A stretch of DNA of 64,000 nt from NCBI RefSeq assembly GCF_024721305.1, contig NZ_JAMXOD010000006.1:62001-126000 (forward strand). Reading direction: 5' to 3'. The translations under genes and the position numbers were made by a program. Below the pieces are notes generated by a model. The model saw nothing but the letters and a program-made list of their open reading frames with translations, searched no databases and had not been told where the DNA came from. This DNA comes from Aequitasia blattaphilus (GTDB taxonomy: Bacteria > Bacillota > Clostridia > Lachnospirales > Lachnospiraceae). Positions 35,255 through 43,252 of the stretch are shown one piece after another; positions within the stretch are counted from its first letter, which is position 1, and each line of letters opens with the position of its first letter.

Positions 35255-35271
35255 GTACCGAATTTCGGTAC
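35255..35271. repeat. Dispersed palindrome, copy 1 (next to integrase 3' end)
   Basis: GTACCGAATTTCGGTAC, perfect 7-bp arms around a 3-base centre, followed by seven T residues on the plus strand. It lies 10 bases beyond the integrase stop codon. Other copies are listed separately. Confidence 0.9.
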
Positions 35272-35281
35272 TTTTTTTATG

Positions 35282-36445
35282 CTAGTCAATAATAATGTCG
35301 GACATTAAATCTAAAGCTGTATCTGACATTTTCTCAACAATATGTGCATAGTTCCGCATAATGGTTTCAACAGAGTCCCCCATGATTTCACCAACAACTT
35401 TAATATGTACTTTCTTAATAAGTGCAAGTGTCGCAAAGGTATGTCGAAAACCATAAGGTGTTATGGGATTAAGGAAAAAACGTTCTTCTGTATTTCCTTT
35501 CTTTTCTTCCGCTTTATTTATTCTTGCTATCAGTCGACGAAGGTGATTTCGATAATTACTGGTTGATATACACTCGCCATGCTCATCCACAAAAAGATAC
35601 TGATACTCGTCAGAAGAAGAGCGTAATGAATTGCTCAATTTTATTTGAGTTTCAAGTAGTGGAATTACTTTATCTGGAAGTCGAAGACTTCTCTGTGCAC
35701 CAGAGTTTTTTAAGTCTGTTTTTCGCTTTTTATGGTCTAATCCATAATTCAAGGTTAATAGCTTGTTTTTAAGAAGAACGTCTCGTATACTGATTCCGCA
35801 AATCTCGCCGGGACGCATCCCAAAGGTTGCATGAATACGATACAGATTATAGTAGTGATCCTGTTTAGTAAGAGGGTGATTCATAAAAAACATGAGCGCT
35901 TCTTCGGTCCAATACTTATCGCTTTCCACCCCTTTTGACTTCCGTGTTGGGCGCTGTATATTGGCTTTACAGGGGTTTTTAGATATTACCCTTAAAGGTT
36001 CTATGCAATATTCAAAAACTTGTGATAAGAGGTTAAAGGCATCGTTTACAGTTGCAGCAGCATATCTTTCAGTTAAGAAAGTAACCCAATCTTGAATTAC
36101 TTCAGGAGTAAGTTCTTTAAAACTATAATCATCCAGTATCCCCAAGTAAATATTAGCATAATTTGTGTCGCGTTCTTGGGTGGATTTATCTTTTGTAATT
36201 CTTGTTTTCAGCCAGAGTTCTTTCCCAATCTTGAATAAGGTGTTTTCTTTTTCTTTAAGCTGTAATGAATCTTTTGATATTTCGAGCTTCATACGAGCTT
36301 CTTCTTTTACAGCATCACCGTGTCTCAAATAGGCATTTCCCCATTTATATTTTTTCTCTCCGGTAATTGCATATAAAGAAATCACAGGATAATAGTAGGT
36401 AACTGTTTTCCCATTAGATTTCCTTTTCTTTTTTTGAATACTCAT
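35282..36445 (-). CDS. int: Tyrosine recombinase / integrase of the element
   Basis: A 387-residue phage-type integrase. A basic N-terminal region is followed by a SAM-like core-binding domain (about 90-185) and a catalytic domain. Visible catalytic positions are the first Arg in FGMRPGEICGI, the Arg of box II in TPYGFRHTFATLAL, and the nucleophile Tyr in VETIMRNYAHIVEK. The box II first His is Tyr here, and the later His/Trp position is Asp (IMGDSVET); both occur in some active relatives, but they are worth noting. It lies next to tRNA-Pro and points toward it. It should insert and, with the excisionase, excise the element. Confidence 0.93.
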   Translation of the reverse strand: MSIQKKKRKSNGKTVTYYYPVISLYAITGEKKYKWGNAYLRHGDAVKEEARMKLEISKDSLQLKEKENTLFKIGKELWLKTRITKDKSTQERDTNYANIYLGILDDYSFKELTPEVIQDWVTFLTERYAAATVNDAFNLLSQVFEYCIEPLRVISKNPCKANIQRPTRKSKGVESDKYWTEEALMFFMNHPLTKQDHYYNLYRIHATFGMRPGEICGISIRDVLLKNKLLTLNYGLDHKKRKTDLKNSGAQRSLRLPDKVIPLLETQIKLSNSLRSSSDEYQYLFVDEHGECISTSNYRNHLRRLIARINKAEEKKGNTEERFFLNPITPYGFRHTFATLALIKKVHIKVVGEIMGDSVETIMRNYAHIVEKMSDTALDLMSDIIID

Positions 36446-36516
36446 CGTTTATTCTTACCTTAATTTTATAGTATCTCATCGTCTAATTTTCCACTCATCA
36501 ATAGAAATAACATTAG

Positions 36517-36912
36517 TTAGGAGATTTTGTCTCCTACATACTCCGTGTCAGTCGTATTTTCGCCTTTTCGGATGAGGTCAATCATTTGACCGATAATCCA
36601 TTGCTTATCCATTTTACTAAGTTGAGAATAGTATAGAAGCAACTCTTTCTCTTCATCATTTAATAGAGGAGTGTTCTCTTGCATAAAATTTATAGTATCC
36701 TCTTTTCTTTGGTCGGAAATACCGGCAAGATAATCCAAGGTGACATTAAAGTATTTACATATTTCTTTTTTGATTTGGTCGTTGGGCGTACTATTATTGT
36801 TTTCATACAAAGAAACTGTGGATTTTACAACACCAAAAATATGACCAAATTCCTCTTGAGTTAGTTCTTTTGATAATCTAAGTTCTTTTATCCTAGATCC
36901 CATCGTTGACAT
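36517..36912 (-). CDS. XRE-family repressor 1
   Basis: A 131-residue protein. The N-terminal helix-turn-helix (GSRIKELRLSKELTQEEFGH to STVSLYENN) is of the XRE/Cro type. The C-terminal tail LLLYYSQLSKMDKQWIIGQMI is shared with the next minus-strand regulator. I chose the start at 36912 because AAGGAGG lies just upstream and the helix-turn-helix then sits at the usual place. It is probably a repressor that keeps the element silent. It is a paralogue of the gene to its right. Confidence 0.85.
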   Translation of the reverse strand: MSTMGSRIKELRLSKELTQEEFGHIFGVVKSTVSLYENNNSTPNDQIKKEICKYFNVTLDYLAGISDQRKEDTINFMQENTPLLNDEEKELLLYYSQLSKMDKQWIIGQMIDLIRKGENTTDTEYVGDKIS

Positions 36913-37103
36913 AGTAAACCTCCTTACTTGAAGTTGAAAGTTATTAAACATAAGAACGGATACTTTTGATGACATCTTTTTTTCATACGTAAGAAGGTTA
37001 ATGTTGTATATGGATAGAAAGTAACTTTCAATATTTACGTTTGTGTTAATCGTTTTCGGCATTTTCCGTCAGTGTATTTACAAATAGTCAGTAATATCAA
37101 TAA

Positions 37104-37502
37104 TCACGCCGTTGATTTTCCCTCTTTATCGGAGGAATCCTTTTTGACATTATCATATTCTTTAATCAGGTCAACAATTTGTCCTAAAATCCATTGCTGA
37201 TCCATCTTGTTAAGTTGACTGAAGTAAATCAATAAGTCGTTTTCAGTTTCCGACAATTTCCGATATTGATGAGCAGGAGAAGATTCATTGCTATTTAGAG
37301 AATTTGTACGCAACCCTAAAATATAATCTGTTGAAACAGAAAAAATTTCAGAATACATGATAAGGGTGTCAAGATTTGGTTCCAGAACATTTGATTCGTA
37401 TCTGGAAACAATGGATGCAGAAACACCAAGCAAATCCCCTAGATATTTTTGTGTGTAATTTTGTGATGTTCTAATTTCTTTTAGCTTATATCCGATTTCC
37501 AT
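37104..37502 (-). CDS. XRE-family repressor 2
   Basis: A 132-residue XRE regulator: MEIGYKLKEIRTSQNYTQKYLG, then VSASIVSRYESN as the recognition helix region, and the tail LIYFSQLNKMDQQWILGQIV. It is divergent from a small Cro-like gene, with a promoter and three AAAACGTA sites in between. This is the layout of a phage CI/Cro switch. The presence of two tail-sharing repressors in a row suggests duplication. Confidence 0.88.
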   Translation of the reverse strand: MEIGYKLKEIRTSQNYTQKYLGDLLGVSASIVSRYESNVLEPNLDTLIMYSEIFSVSTDYILGLRTNSLNSNESSPAHQYRKLSETENDLLIYFSQLNKMDQQWILGQIVDLIKEYDNVKKDSSDKEGKSTA

Positions 37503-37585
37503 GTAACCACCTCACTTTACTTGATTTTAAGTGTAAACAAACAAATAACACAACGGTAAATTCGTCAATGGTACGCAAATTGCAA

Positions 37586-37656
37586 AAAACGTATATTAAC
37601 ACTTGACATATACGTAAAACGTAAGTATAATTAAGATATAAGTTACGGAAAACGTA
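37586..37656 (+). promoter_or_regulatory. Consensus promoter with three repeated operator sites
   Basis: TTGACA (37603-37608), a 17-base spacer and TATAAT (37626-37631) form a perfect consensus promoter for the Cro-like gene. AAAACGTA occurs at 37586, 37616 and 37649, spaced 30 and 33 bases, about three helical turns. The second and third form near-palindromes TACGTAAAACGTA and TACGGAAAACGTA. One site overlaps the spacer and one follows the start, as in phage operators. Confidence 0.75.
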
Positions 37657-37675
37657 CAAAGGAGATAATAATAAG

Positions 37676-37897
37676 ATGAATAGAAGATTACAGGAAATTA
37701 GGCTAAAGAATGGAATAAAACAATCTGAAATGGCTCAAAAATTAGACATCACGGTTGCCTCATATTCTAGAAAAGAGAATGGTAAATTGCGATTTTCACT
37801 TTCAGAGGCAATAAAAATAGCTAGTATATTCGAAATGACTGTAGAGGAGATATTTGACACAAGACACTTTCACGTTTTAGAAAAACAAGAATTGTAA
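37676..37897 (+). CDS. Small XRE/Cro-like regulator (73 aa)
   Basis: A 73-residue protein that is nearly all helix-turn-helix: MNRRLQEIRLKNGIKQSEMA followed by LDITVASYSRKENGK. It has AAAGGAGATAAT upstream and follows a consensus promoter. It is divergent from repressor 2. It is the likely Cro-type partner that tips the switch toward excision and transfer; this is inferred from layout only. Confidence 0.85.
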   Translation: MNRRLQEIRLKNGIKQSEMAQKLDITVASYSRKENGKLRFSLSEAIKIASIFEMTVEEIFDTRHFHVLEKQEL

Positions 37898-37983
37898 TTT
37901 CCCCAAAGAGCAAGAATGATAAGGCGTCAACTGATTATGAGGTTCTACGAATAGAAATGTATTCAAAAGAAAGGAGCAACTTT

Positions 37984-38313
37984 ATGGCTTATTTAGAAGA
38001 ACGAATCGATAAATTGGAGAAATTAGTGATACAACAAGCAGCGGAGATAGAAGGTCTGAAATCCCAAAATATGGAACAGTTACTTCTAACACCAGAAGAG
38101 TTTTCAAAAGTAGCAAAGATAAACCTTAACACAGTATATACATGGATTAGAGAAGGAAGAATAAAAAAAGCGGAAGCATTAGGACGTGCGATACGAATAC
38201 CAATGTCACAATTTTCTGATAGTTCACCTGAAGAAATTAAGTATAAACGAGAACGGTGTGAGACTAAGAACAAGAAAGATGATTTGAAAGAAAACTTTAG
38301 ATTACGAGCATAA
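37984..38313 (+). CDS. Excisionase-like helix-turn-helix protein
   Basis: A 109-residue protein with a short N-terminal coiled coil (LEERIDKLEKLVIQQAAEIE) and a MerR/Xis-like DNA-binding domain: LTPEEFSKVAKINLNTVYTWIREGRI followed by ALGRAIRIPMSQF, as in HTH_17 excisionases. I chose the start at 37984 because AAAGGAGCAA sits just upstream. A longer frame starts at 37957 but lacks a ribosome site. It probably directs the integrase toward excision, or serves as a regulator. Confidence 0.75.
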   Translation: MAYLEERIDKLEKLVIQQAAEIEGLKSQNMEQLLLTPEEFSKVAKINLNTVYTWIREGRIKKAEALGRAIRIPMSQFSDSSPEEIKYKRERCETKNKKDDLKENFRLRA

Positions 38314-38335
38314 GAAACAGGTAAAGGAGGAAAAC

Positions 38336-38917
38336 ATGAAATCTATAACTGAAAACGAAATAAAGAAAGTCCTCCAGAGCTATGAAAAATTCAAGGAGCA
38401 TATTACTAAACGGATAATGTCGTTATATAAAGAAATGGAAGATACAGACAGTCAGATTGCAACCGTGGCTTATAAAAAACCAAGTCTGGATGGATATGGA
38501 GGATTTCAGTCAGAGAAAAAAGACTTGTTTGATATTTTAGAAAAACATGAAAAAAATGTAAGAATGCAGGCTATTGAAATACGGACGGAAATACAAAGAT
38601 TGGTAGAAGAGGAAGAAAATTACAATCGTGTATGGGCTGGTTATCGAAGTTTACGTGGAGATGAATACTCGATTATAACTGCATTGTATATAAGATTAGA
38701 GCCATACAAGGCAGTAGAGGCAGAGTATGAGGGAAGCCATCGTAAGTTTGAGTTTGTGAGAAAGAGTGCATTAAATCACATAAAGATGCTATATGAGAGC
38801 GAATTTACCAACCTGCAGATTGTTCAGCATAAATATTGTCGACCCAAAAATAAAAGTGGGAGACAAGATGAGACCAAGGATGATAAATCCTATGTTCAAT
38901 TAAAATTAAGTATCTAA
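38336..38917 (+). CDS. Unknown helical protein, possibly a sigma-like regulator
   Basis: A 193-residue, highly charged helical protein. The N-terminal two thirds look coiled (EKFKEHITKRIMSLYKEMED). The C-terminal part DEYSIITALYIRLEPYKAVEAEYEGS followed by VRKSALNHIKMLYE recalls the region-4-like fold of phage ArpU/RinA regulators, but the match is weak. The ribosome site TAAAGGAGGAAAAC is very strong. It lies between the excisionase-like gene and parA and is co-directional with both. No function is assigned. Confidence 0.6.
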   Translation: MKSITENEIKKVLQSYEKFKEHITKRIMSLYKEMEDTDSQIATVAYKKPSLDGYGGFQSEKKDLFDILEKHEKNVRMQAIEIRTEIQRLVEEEENYNRVWAGYRSLRGDEYSIITALYIRLEPYKAVEAEYEGSHRKFEFVRKSALNHIKMLYESEFTNLQIVQHKYCRPKNKSGRQDETKDDKSYVQLKLSI

Positions 38918-38927
38918 AAGATACGGC

Positions 38928-38944
38928 GTGCCGAAGGACGGTAC
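38928..38944. repeat. Dispersed palindrome, degenerate copy upstream of parA
   Basis: GTGCCGAAGGACGGTAC keeps the GTRCCG/CGGTAC stem with a G-T pair and a 5-base loop. It ends 16 bases before the parA start and abuts its ribosome site GGAAAGGAG. Found by comparison with the perfect copies. Confidence 0.65.
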
Positions 38945-38960
38945 CGGAAAGGAGTTACAT

Positions 38961-39695
38961 ATGATTATTTCAGTTTACAACTTAAAGGGCGGTGTCGGTA
39001 AATCCACTACCGCTATTAATTTGCTTTATAACCTAGCATTAGAGGGAAATAAAGTACTTGGGATTGATTTAGACCCACAATGTAATTTGACACCTTTTTA
39101 TGCACAGGCAAATGAAATGAACACCATTGCTGATGCATTGATAGAACCTAATAGATTTGATGACATAATTGAGGATACAAAATATAAAGGCATTTCCCTA
39201 ATCAAAGGAAGTACAAAATTGAAAGATGAGCTTTTTGAGCCAAGTAGTTTACTAAATATGTTGAAAGTGTCAAAGAGAAAACAAGAGTTTGATTACGTTA
39301 TTATTGATTGTCGAACGTCTTGTGAGAATTTAACACTTGCTGCCCTAATGGCAACGGATATGGTACTGACACCAATAATTCTCGACGGATATTGTAGAGA
39401 TAATCTTATAGAGGTGCAAAATATTATTGAGAACGTGAAAGAGGAAAATCCAAAACTACAGTGGAATGTATTTGTGAATAAATTGAAACATAGAAAAGCA
39501 CAACGTAGTATTCTGGAAGATTTAATTGCTCATTACGAGTATCCAATTTTCGATATTTGCGTTATGGAGCGTGCTGCTGTTGAGAATTCTTTGGCACTTA
39601 GAAAACCCTTGGTACGTCATGCAAGTAAAAATCAAGCGACTTTAGATTTCCAAGATCTTGCGAGAAGGGTGATGGAAGAAGAGGGAGGAATCTAA
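38961..39695 (+). CDS. parA: ParA-type partition ATPase
   Basis: A 244-residue Walker-type ATPase. The deviant P-loop YNLKGGVGKSTTAINLLYNL is at residues 5-24, GIDLDPQCNLTPF near residue 36, and DYVIIDCRTSCENL near residue 113. It belongs to the Soj/ParA group used for plasmid and element segregation. I chose the start at 38961 because the good GGAAAGGAG lies upstream. An earlier in-frame ATG-like start would run through the palindrome. parB follows two bases after the stop, so both are co-translated. Confidence 0.9.
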   Translation: MIISVYNLKGGVGKSTTAINLLYNLALEGNKVLGIDLDPQCNLTPFYAQANEMNTIADALIEPNRFDDIIEDTKYKGISLIKGSTKLKDELFEPSSLLNMLKVSKRKQEFDYVIIDCRTSCENLTLAALMATDMVLTPIILDGYCRDNLIEVQNIIENVKEENPKLQWNVFVNKLKHRKAQRSILEDLIAHYEYPIFDICVMERAAVENSLALRKPLVRHASKNQATLDFQDLARRVMEEEGGI

Positions 39696-39697
39696 TA

Positions 39698-40858
39698 ATG
39701 GCAAATTTAGAAAGTGTTTTTAAGAAAAATATACAGAAACAAACACACCCCACGCGGAAAACAAGCTGGATTCACTATACAAAGCTAAAGCAAAGTAAGT
39801 ACCAGTATCGTGATAGGGACAGGGAGACAGTTAGAGATTTTGCGGACATTGTAAAGATGGATGGACAGATTCTTCAAAATTTAGTGGTAAGAAAATTGGA
39901 TATAGATGAATATGAGATTATCTCCGGTCATAAACGTCATGCTGCAGCTACTCTATTAACAGAGGAAGACAAACTCGAGGAGTATGCATTTCTCCCCTGT
40001 ATGTTGGTAGATAGTGGTGATATACGTACGAGATTTTCTGTAATATCAACAAATTCTTTTGATGAAAAAACACCATATGAGTTAATGCATGAAATTGAAG
40101 AGGCTGCATACTTAATAGAAAATTTTCCAGAAGAGTTTCCAGATATTCCAGAAAAGGGACGTTTAGTTGAGAAGTTAGCGTGTAAGCTAAAAATGAAAAA
40201 AAGCACTATCGGGGAATATCGAGCTATTGCGAAAAGTCTTAGTGATAAGGGGATGGAGGCTTTTGAAAAAGGAGACCTTGGGAAAAGTGCAGCACATACT
40301 TTGTCACGTTTGACTCCGGAGGAGCAAGAAGAAGTTTTGGAGCAAGGGATTATCACCAATAAGGAAATTAAAGATTATAAGGAAAAGAAAGAGAATGTAC
40401 CGAAATTCGGTACAACAATGGAATCAGAAGACGATGAACTGACAGTGCCGGGACAACTTAAAATTATAAATGTAGATATGGAAGTCCAAGAAGACGATAC
40501 TCAACTTTTACCGAGAGAAAAGCCATTAGAACGAAATGGAATCAATAAAAGTCGTTATCATATTGATTTGCCAGTCATGAAAAATATGGATCAGCGTGAA
40601 GAGTTTTTACGAAATTATAAGGAATGGAACATCTGGACAACTAATCAATATACAGAGGAGACATTTTATCGATTAGATTTACCAGATGACTCATATATTG
40701 TTGTAAGGCATTTCCCCTATAGCAGTTATTGGGGAGGAGCTGAAAAACACGAAGGAAGCACTTATTATCTCATGACAGAAGACAAGAAGTTTTTTAAAGA
40801 TGGTGAAACGAATATGACACAACTTAAAGAACATTTAAAAGCTATATTACGAAAGTAG
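39698..40858 (+). CDS. parB: ParB-like DNA-binding protein with extra C-terminal domain
   Basis: A 386-residue protein. The N-terminal ParB nuclease-like domain holds YQYRDRDRETVRDFADIVK and the CTPase motif-like SGHKRHAAATLL. A helix-turn-helix region (KLACKLKMKKSTIGEYRAIAKS) follows. Residues about 285-386 form an unusual C-terminal extension (YHIDLPVMKNMDQREEFLRN, YRLDLPDDSYIVVRHFPYSS), which looks like a separate, possibly DNA-independent domain. It lies in an operon with parA and most likely binds repeated sites on the element. The palindrome at 40397 is inside its own coding region and encodes VPKFGT. Confidence 0.85.
   Translation: MANLESVFKKNIQKQTHPTRKTSWIHYTKLKQSKYQYRDRDRETVRDFADIVKMDGQILQNLVVRKLDIDEYEIISGHKRHAAATLLTEEDKLEEYAFLPCMLVDSGDIRTRFSVISTNSFDEKTPYELMHEIEEAAYLIENFPEEFPDIPEKGRLVEKLACKLKMKKSTIGEYRAIAKSLSDKGMEAFEKGDLGKSAAHTLSRLTPEEQEEVLEQGIITNKEIKDYKEKKENVPKFGTTMESEDDELTVPGQLKIINVDMEVQEDDTQLLPREKPLERNGINKSRYHIDLPVMKNMDQREEFLRNYKEWNIWTTNQYTEETFYRLDLPDDSYIVVRHFPYSSYWGGAEKHEGSTYYLMTEDKKFFKDGETNMTQLKEHLKAILRK
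40397..40413. repeat. Dispersed palindrome, copy within parB
   Basis: GTACCGAAATTCGGTAC, perfect, in frame in parB and read as part of VPKFGT. Confidence 0.9.
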
Positions 40859-40910
40859 CACCTCTAGCAGGGTTATTGTATCACAGACATAGCCATTGCT
40901 GTTTTCAATA

Positions 40911-40933
40911 CTCCCTTCCGAAATGGAAGGGAG
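40911..40933 (+). promoter_or_regulatory. Perfect hairpin upstream of the small peptide gene
   Basis: CTCCCTTCC and GGAAGGGAG pair around GAAAT. No T run follows, so it is unlikely to terminate transcription; it may control mRNA life or translation of the next genes. It lies 28 bases before the small frame at 40962. Confidence 0.4.
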
Positions 40934-40961
40934 CCTACAAAAAGATAAGGAGGAATAAATT

Positions 40962-41036
40962 ATGAAATTATTATTTTATATATTTGCACCATTTTATTTA
41001 GTATTTAAGATTATTGAATCATGTATGCATTTTTAA
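40962..41036 (+). CDS. Small membrane-type peptide (24 aa)
   Basis: The frame starts MKLLFYIFAPFYLVFKIIES and ends CMHF. It follows AAGGAGGAATAAATT, an excellent ribosome site, and consists almost entirely of hydrophobic residues. It ends a few bases before the palindrome and the sortase gene. It may be a small membrane peptide that helps the sortase, or a leader peptide. I cannot assign a family. Confidence 0.45.
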   Translation: MKLLFYIFAPFYLVFKIIESCMHF

Positions 41037-41040
41037 AAAT

Positions 41041-41057
41041 GTACCGAAATTCGGTAC
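41041..41057. repeat. Dispersed palindrome, copy upstream of sortase
   Basis: GTACCGAAATTCGGTAC, perfect. It ends 17 bases before the sortase start codon and abuts the GGAAAGG ribosome site. Confidence 0.9.
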
Positions 41058-41074
41058 GGAAAGGATTATTAATA

Positions 41075-41827
41075 ATGAGTATTGGGAAAAAGATATTGAT
41101 AGGTATTATGATTGTTTGCGTTGTAATGGCAGCATATTTTGGATACGCTGCTTTCAAGGAAGATAAGCCCTATAGAGACAGTGAACAAAAGACGGAAAAA
41201 GTAAAAGAAGATTTTATTGCATCTGGAGATGAAAAGGACTCTCCGTTAGAACGTCAGATAGATTTTAAGGGATTGAGAGACATTAATGTAGATATTGTTG
41301 GGTGGATTTACATTCCAGGGACAGGAATTGACTATCCTATTTGTCAAGGAACAGATAATGAATACTATCTCAATCATGATTTTACAAAGGCGTTTAATCC
41401 GTTAGGTGCGATTTATATGGATTTTAAGGAAGCAGCAGATTTTTCCGGATTGCACACATTAGTGTATGGACACTATGTAAATGAAAGTCAACTTTTTGGA
41501 GAATTGTCAAAGTATAACGATCCTGCATTTGGAAAAGAACATTCCAGTATTTATATTTACACACCAAAACAGGCGATAAGATATCAAATTTTTAGTGTAG
41601 AGACCATTTCCAGCAATAACGAAATATACAACATACAATTCAAGGAGGAAACTAAAGAAAAGTATAAAGAATGGATTAAGGATAGTATTGAAAACGCATT
41701 ATATAAAGAGACTGTAATTCCTACAGAAACAGATAAAACGCTAACGCTGTCAACATGTACCAGTGAATATTCAGAGACATCGCGTTTTGTTGTCCATTCA
41801 CTAGGAATAGAGTTTAAGCAGCAGTAA
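41075..41827 (+). CDS. srtB: Class B sortase
   Basis: A 250-residue membrane transpeptidase. The N-terminal anchor helix is about residues 4-23 (ILIGIMIVCVVMAAYFGYA). The class B core has IVGWIYIPGTGIDYPICQG, the catalytic His in TLVYGHYVNESQLFG, the catalytic Cys in TLTLSTCTSEYSE and the Arg in TSRFVVHSLG. It should cleave a sorting signal and join the protein to the wall or to another subunit. Likely substrates are the large adhesin and the small protein at 50322, both carrying PxTG-like motifs. I chose the start at 41075 because GGAAAGG lies at the right distance. Confidence 0.92.
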   Translation: MSIGKKILIGIMIVCVVMAAYFGYAAFKEDKPYRDSEQKTEKVKEDFIASGDEKDSPLERQIDFKGLRDINVDIVGWIYIPGTGIDYPICQGTDNEYYLNHDFTKAFNPLGAIYMDFKEAADFSGLHTLVYGHYVNESQLFGELSKYNDPAFGKEHSSIYIYTPKQAIRYQIFSVETISSNNEIYNIQFKEETKEKYKEWIKDSIENALYKETVIPTETDKTLTLSTCTSEYSETSRFVVHSLGIEFKQQ

Positions 41828-41844
41828 TATTTAGGAGGACAAAT

Positions 41845-42000
41845 ATGAGAAAAACGAAATCATTGTGGGCATATATCGATGGCGAGAAACTTGTTGATGT
41901 GGTTGAAGTGGCTCTTGACAGAAACATGATGCTCGAAGAAGTGAAGCAATTGCTTATTGCGGAGAATCAAGGGCATGAAGTTGTTTTTAAAATAGAATAA
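41845..42000 (+). CDS. Small soluble protein of unknown function (51 aa)
   Basis: The frame starts MRKTKSLWAYIDGEKLVDVV after the strong ribosome site TTAGGAGGACAAA and ends with QGHEVVFKIE. It is acidic and helical, has no membrane segment, and lies 17 bases after srtB. I do not recognise it. Its very good start makes it likely to be real. Confidence 0.55.
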   Translation: MRKTKSLWAYIDGEKLVDVVEVALDRNMMLEEVKQLLIAENQGHEVVFKIE

Positions 42001-42066
42001 AAACGATATGCAAAGAATGAATGAGAGAAAATAAGTAAATGCTTAACTAAGGCTTAGGAGAATGCT

Positions 42067-42228
42067 ATGAAAGAAGGATTAAACTTAGTGGTATCAGACG
42101 ATAGAACGAAAATTGAAAAGCAGATTGCAGCTTTAGAGTGGCAACTTGGAAAGGGATTGGATGAGAAAAGCAAGTTGATTTTTGAGGAGTCACTGAAGCA
42201 GCTTAAAAAGCAACTCAGAAACTTATAA
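42067..42228 (+). CDS. Small helical protein of unknown function (53 aa)
   Basis: The frame starts MKEGLNLVVSDDRTKIEKQI and ends LKQLKKQLRNL. It follows CTTAGGAGAATGCT. The highly charged helix pattern suggests a short coiled coil. It lies in a run of small co-directional genes between srtB and ssb. No family is known to me. Confidence 0.55.
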   Translation: MKEGLNLVVSDDRTKIEKQIAALEWQLGKGLDEKSKLIFEESLKQLKKQLRNL

Positions 42229-42274
42229 ACTGAAATTTGGAAAGGAACATAGCAAGAATTTGAGGAGATTTAAC

Positions 42275-42571
42275 ATGAATAATAAGAAAAGATTTAAAGC
42301 TATAAAGAAAATGATATTTACTGTGAGTGTAATCCTACTAGTACTACTTCTATGTCTTGTTTTTGCAAAAAAAGTCATAGAAGAAAACTCATATATCTTG
42401 TATATGATTGCTGTTTTTATTTCCCCAATTATAGGGACTTTGGTAGGATATTTAAACTTTGGGAGACCTAATAGTTTAGCGGAAACAATTATAACCTGTC
42501 CAAACTGTCGTAAAAGAATCAAAGTTAGACAATCCATAGAATTGGCAGAGGAGGTAGATGATGAAATTTGA
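42275..42571 (+). CDS. Membrane protein with C-terminal zinc-ribbon half-site
   Basis: A 98-residue protein with a basic start (MNNKKRFKAIKKM) and two hydrophobic segments at about residues 13-33 and 43-65. A cytoplasmic tail contains CPNCRKR, a CxxC knuckle that could bind zinc as a dimer. The start at 42275 has GAGGAGATTTAAC upstream. It overlaps the next gene slightly. Function is unknown. The layout of two helices plus a CxxC tail is seen in accessory proteins of several integrative elements. Confidence 0.55.
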   Translation: MNNKKRFKAIKKMIFTVSVILLVLLLCLVFAKKVIEENSYILYMIAVFISPIIGTLVGYLNFGRPNSLAETIITCPNCRKRIKVRQSIELAEEVDDEI

Positions 42572-42776
42572 AACGCATAAGTCTATTATCAATGTAGAAA
42601 ATGGGGAATCGTACGATATTGGTGACGTAGTAACAATTAAGAGACTGGATGGTAGTGGAGCTGGCTCATGCAAGATTGTAAAAATCACAGACACGGGATT
42701 TCATTACAGTCAGGGTGGCAGTAAGAAAAAGAACGTACAGTATAAGGATATTGAAGGATTAGATAAGTACAAGTAA
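42561..42776 (+). CDS. Small beta-rich protein of unknown function (71 aa)
   Basis: A soluble protein starting MKFETHKSIINVENGESYDI and containing VVTIKRLDGSGAGSCKIVKITD, a beta-strand pattern like a small SH3/Tudor-type barrel. GGAGG lies six bases before the chosen start. Its start overlaps the preceding gene, so translation is probably coupled. No family is recognised. Confidence 0.5.
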   Translation: MKFETHKSIINVENGESYDIGDVVTIKRLDGSGAGSCKIVKITDTGFHYSQGGSKKKNVQYKDIEGLDKYK

Positions 42777-42817
42777 TTAGGAACCCAAACATGATTAATA
42801 AATGAGGAGGAAATAGG

Positions 42818-43225
42818 ATGTTAAATAGTGTAATACAAATGGGAAGATTGGTAAAAGATCCAGATATTTATAGCAATAATAAAGATGGTCAGGAGAAGAC
42901 GTGGGGTCGCTACCGTCTGGCAGTCGAACGAGATGTAAAAAGAGAGTCCGGACAAGACTGTGACTTCTTTAATTGTATAGTAACTGGATCAAAAGCAAAA
43001 TTTGCAGCCAAATATCTTAATAAGAGCAGTAAAATTGTTGTACAAGGAAGATTACAGTCTGGTAGCTACGAGGATTCTGAAACTGGAAAGAAAATTCCAA
43101 CCGTAGAAATTTTTGTTTTGAATCAATATTTTGCAGATGGATTTAAGAGAAGCACAGATAGTGAAAATGGATATGACAATAGCATTGAAGAGAAAGGGGG
43201 AAATGAAGGGTATTACATGGAGTAA
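42818..43225 (+). CDS. ssb: Single-stranded DNA-binding protein
   Basis: A 135-residue OB-fold SSB. The family pattern is clear: MLNSVIQMGRLVKDPDIYSN, DFFNCIVTGSKAKFAAKYLN and IVVQGRLQSGSYED. The tail is acidic but lacks a classical DDIPF-type tip; it ends with GGNEGYYME. It is probably used during replication or transfer of the element. The ribosome site is GAGGAGGAAATAGG. The rep gene follows 27 bases later. Confidence 0.9.
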   Translation: MLNSVIQMGRLVKDPDIYSNNKDGQEKTWGRYRLAVERDVKRESGQDCDFFNCIVTGSKAKFAAKYLNKSSKIVVQGRLQSGSYEDSETGKKIPTVEIFVLNQYFADGFKRSTDSENGYDNSIEEKGGNEGYYME

Positions 43226-43252
43226 TGATTAGAATAAACGGGGGATATAGAG

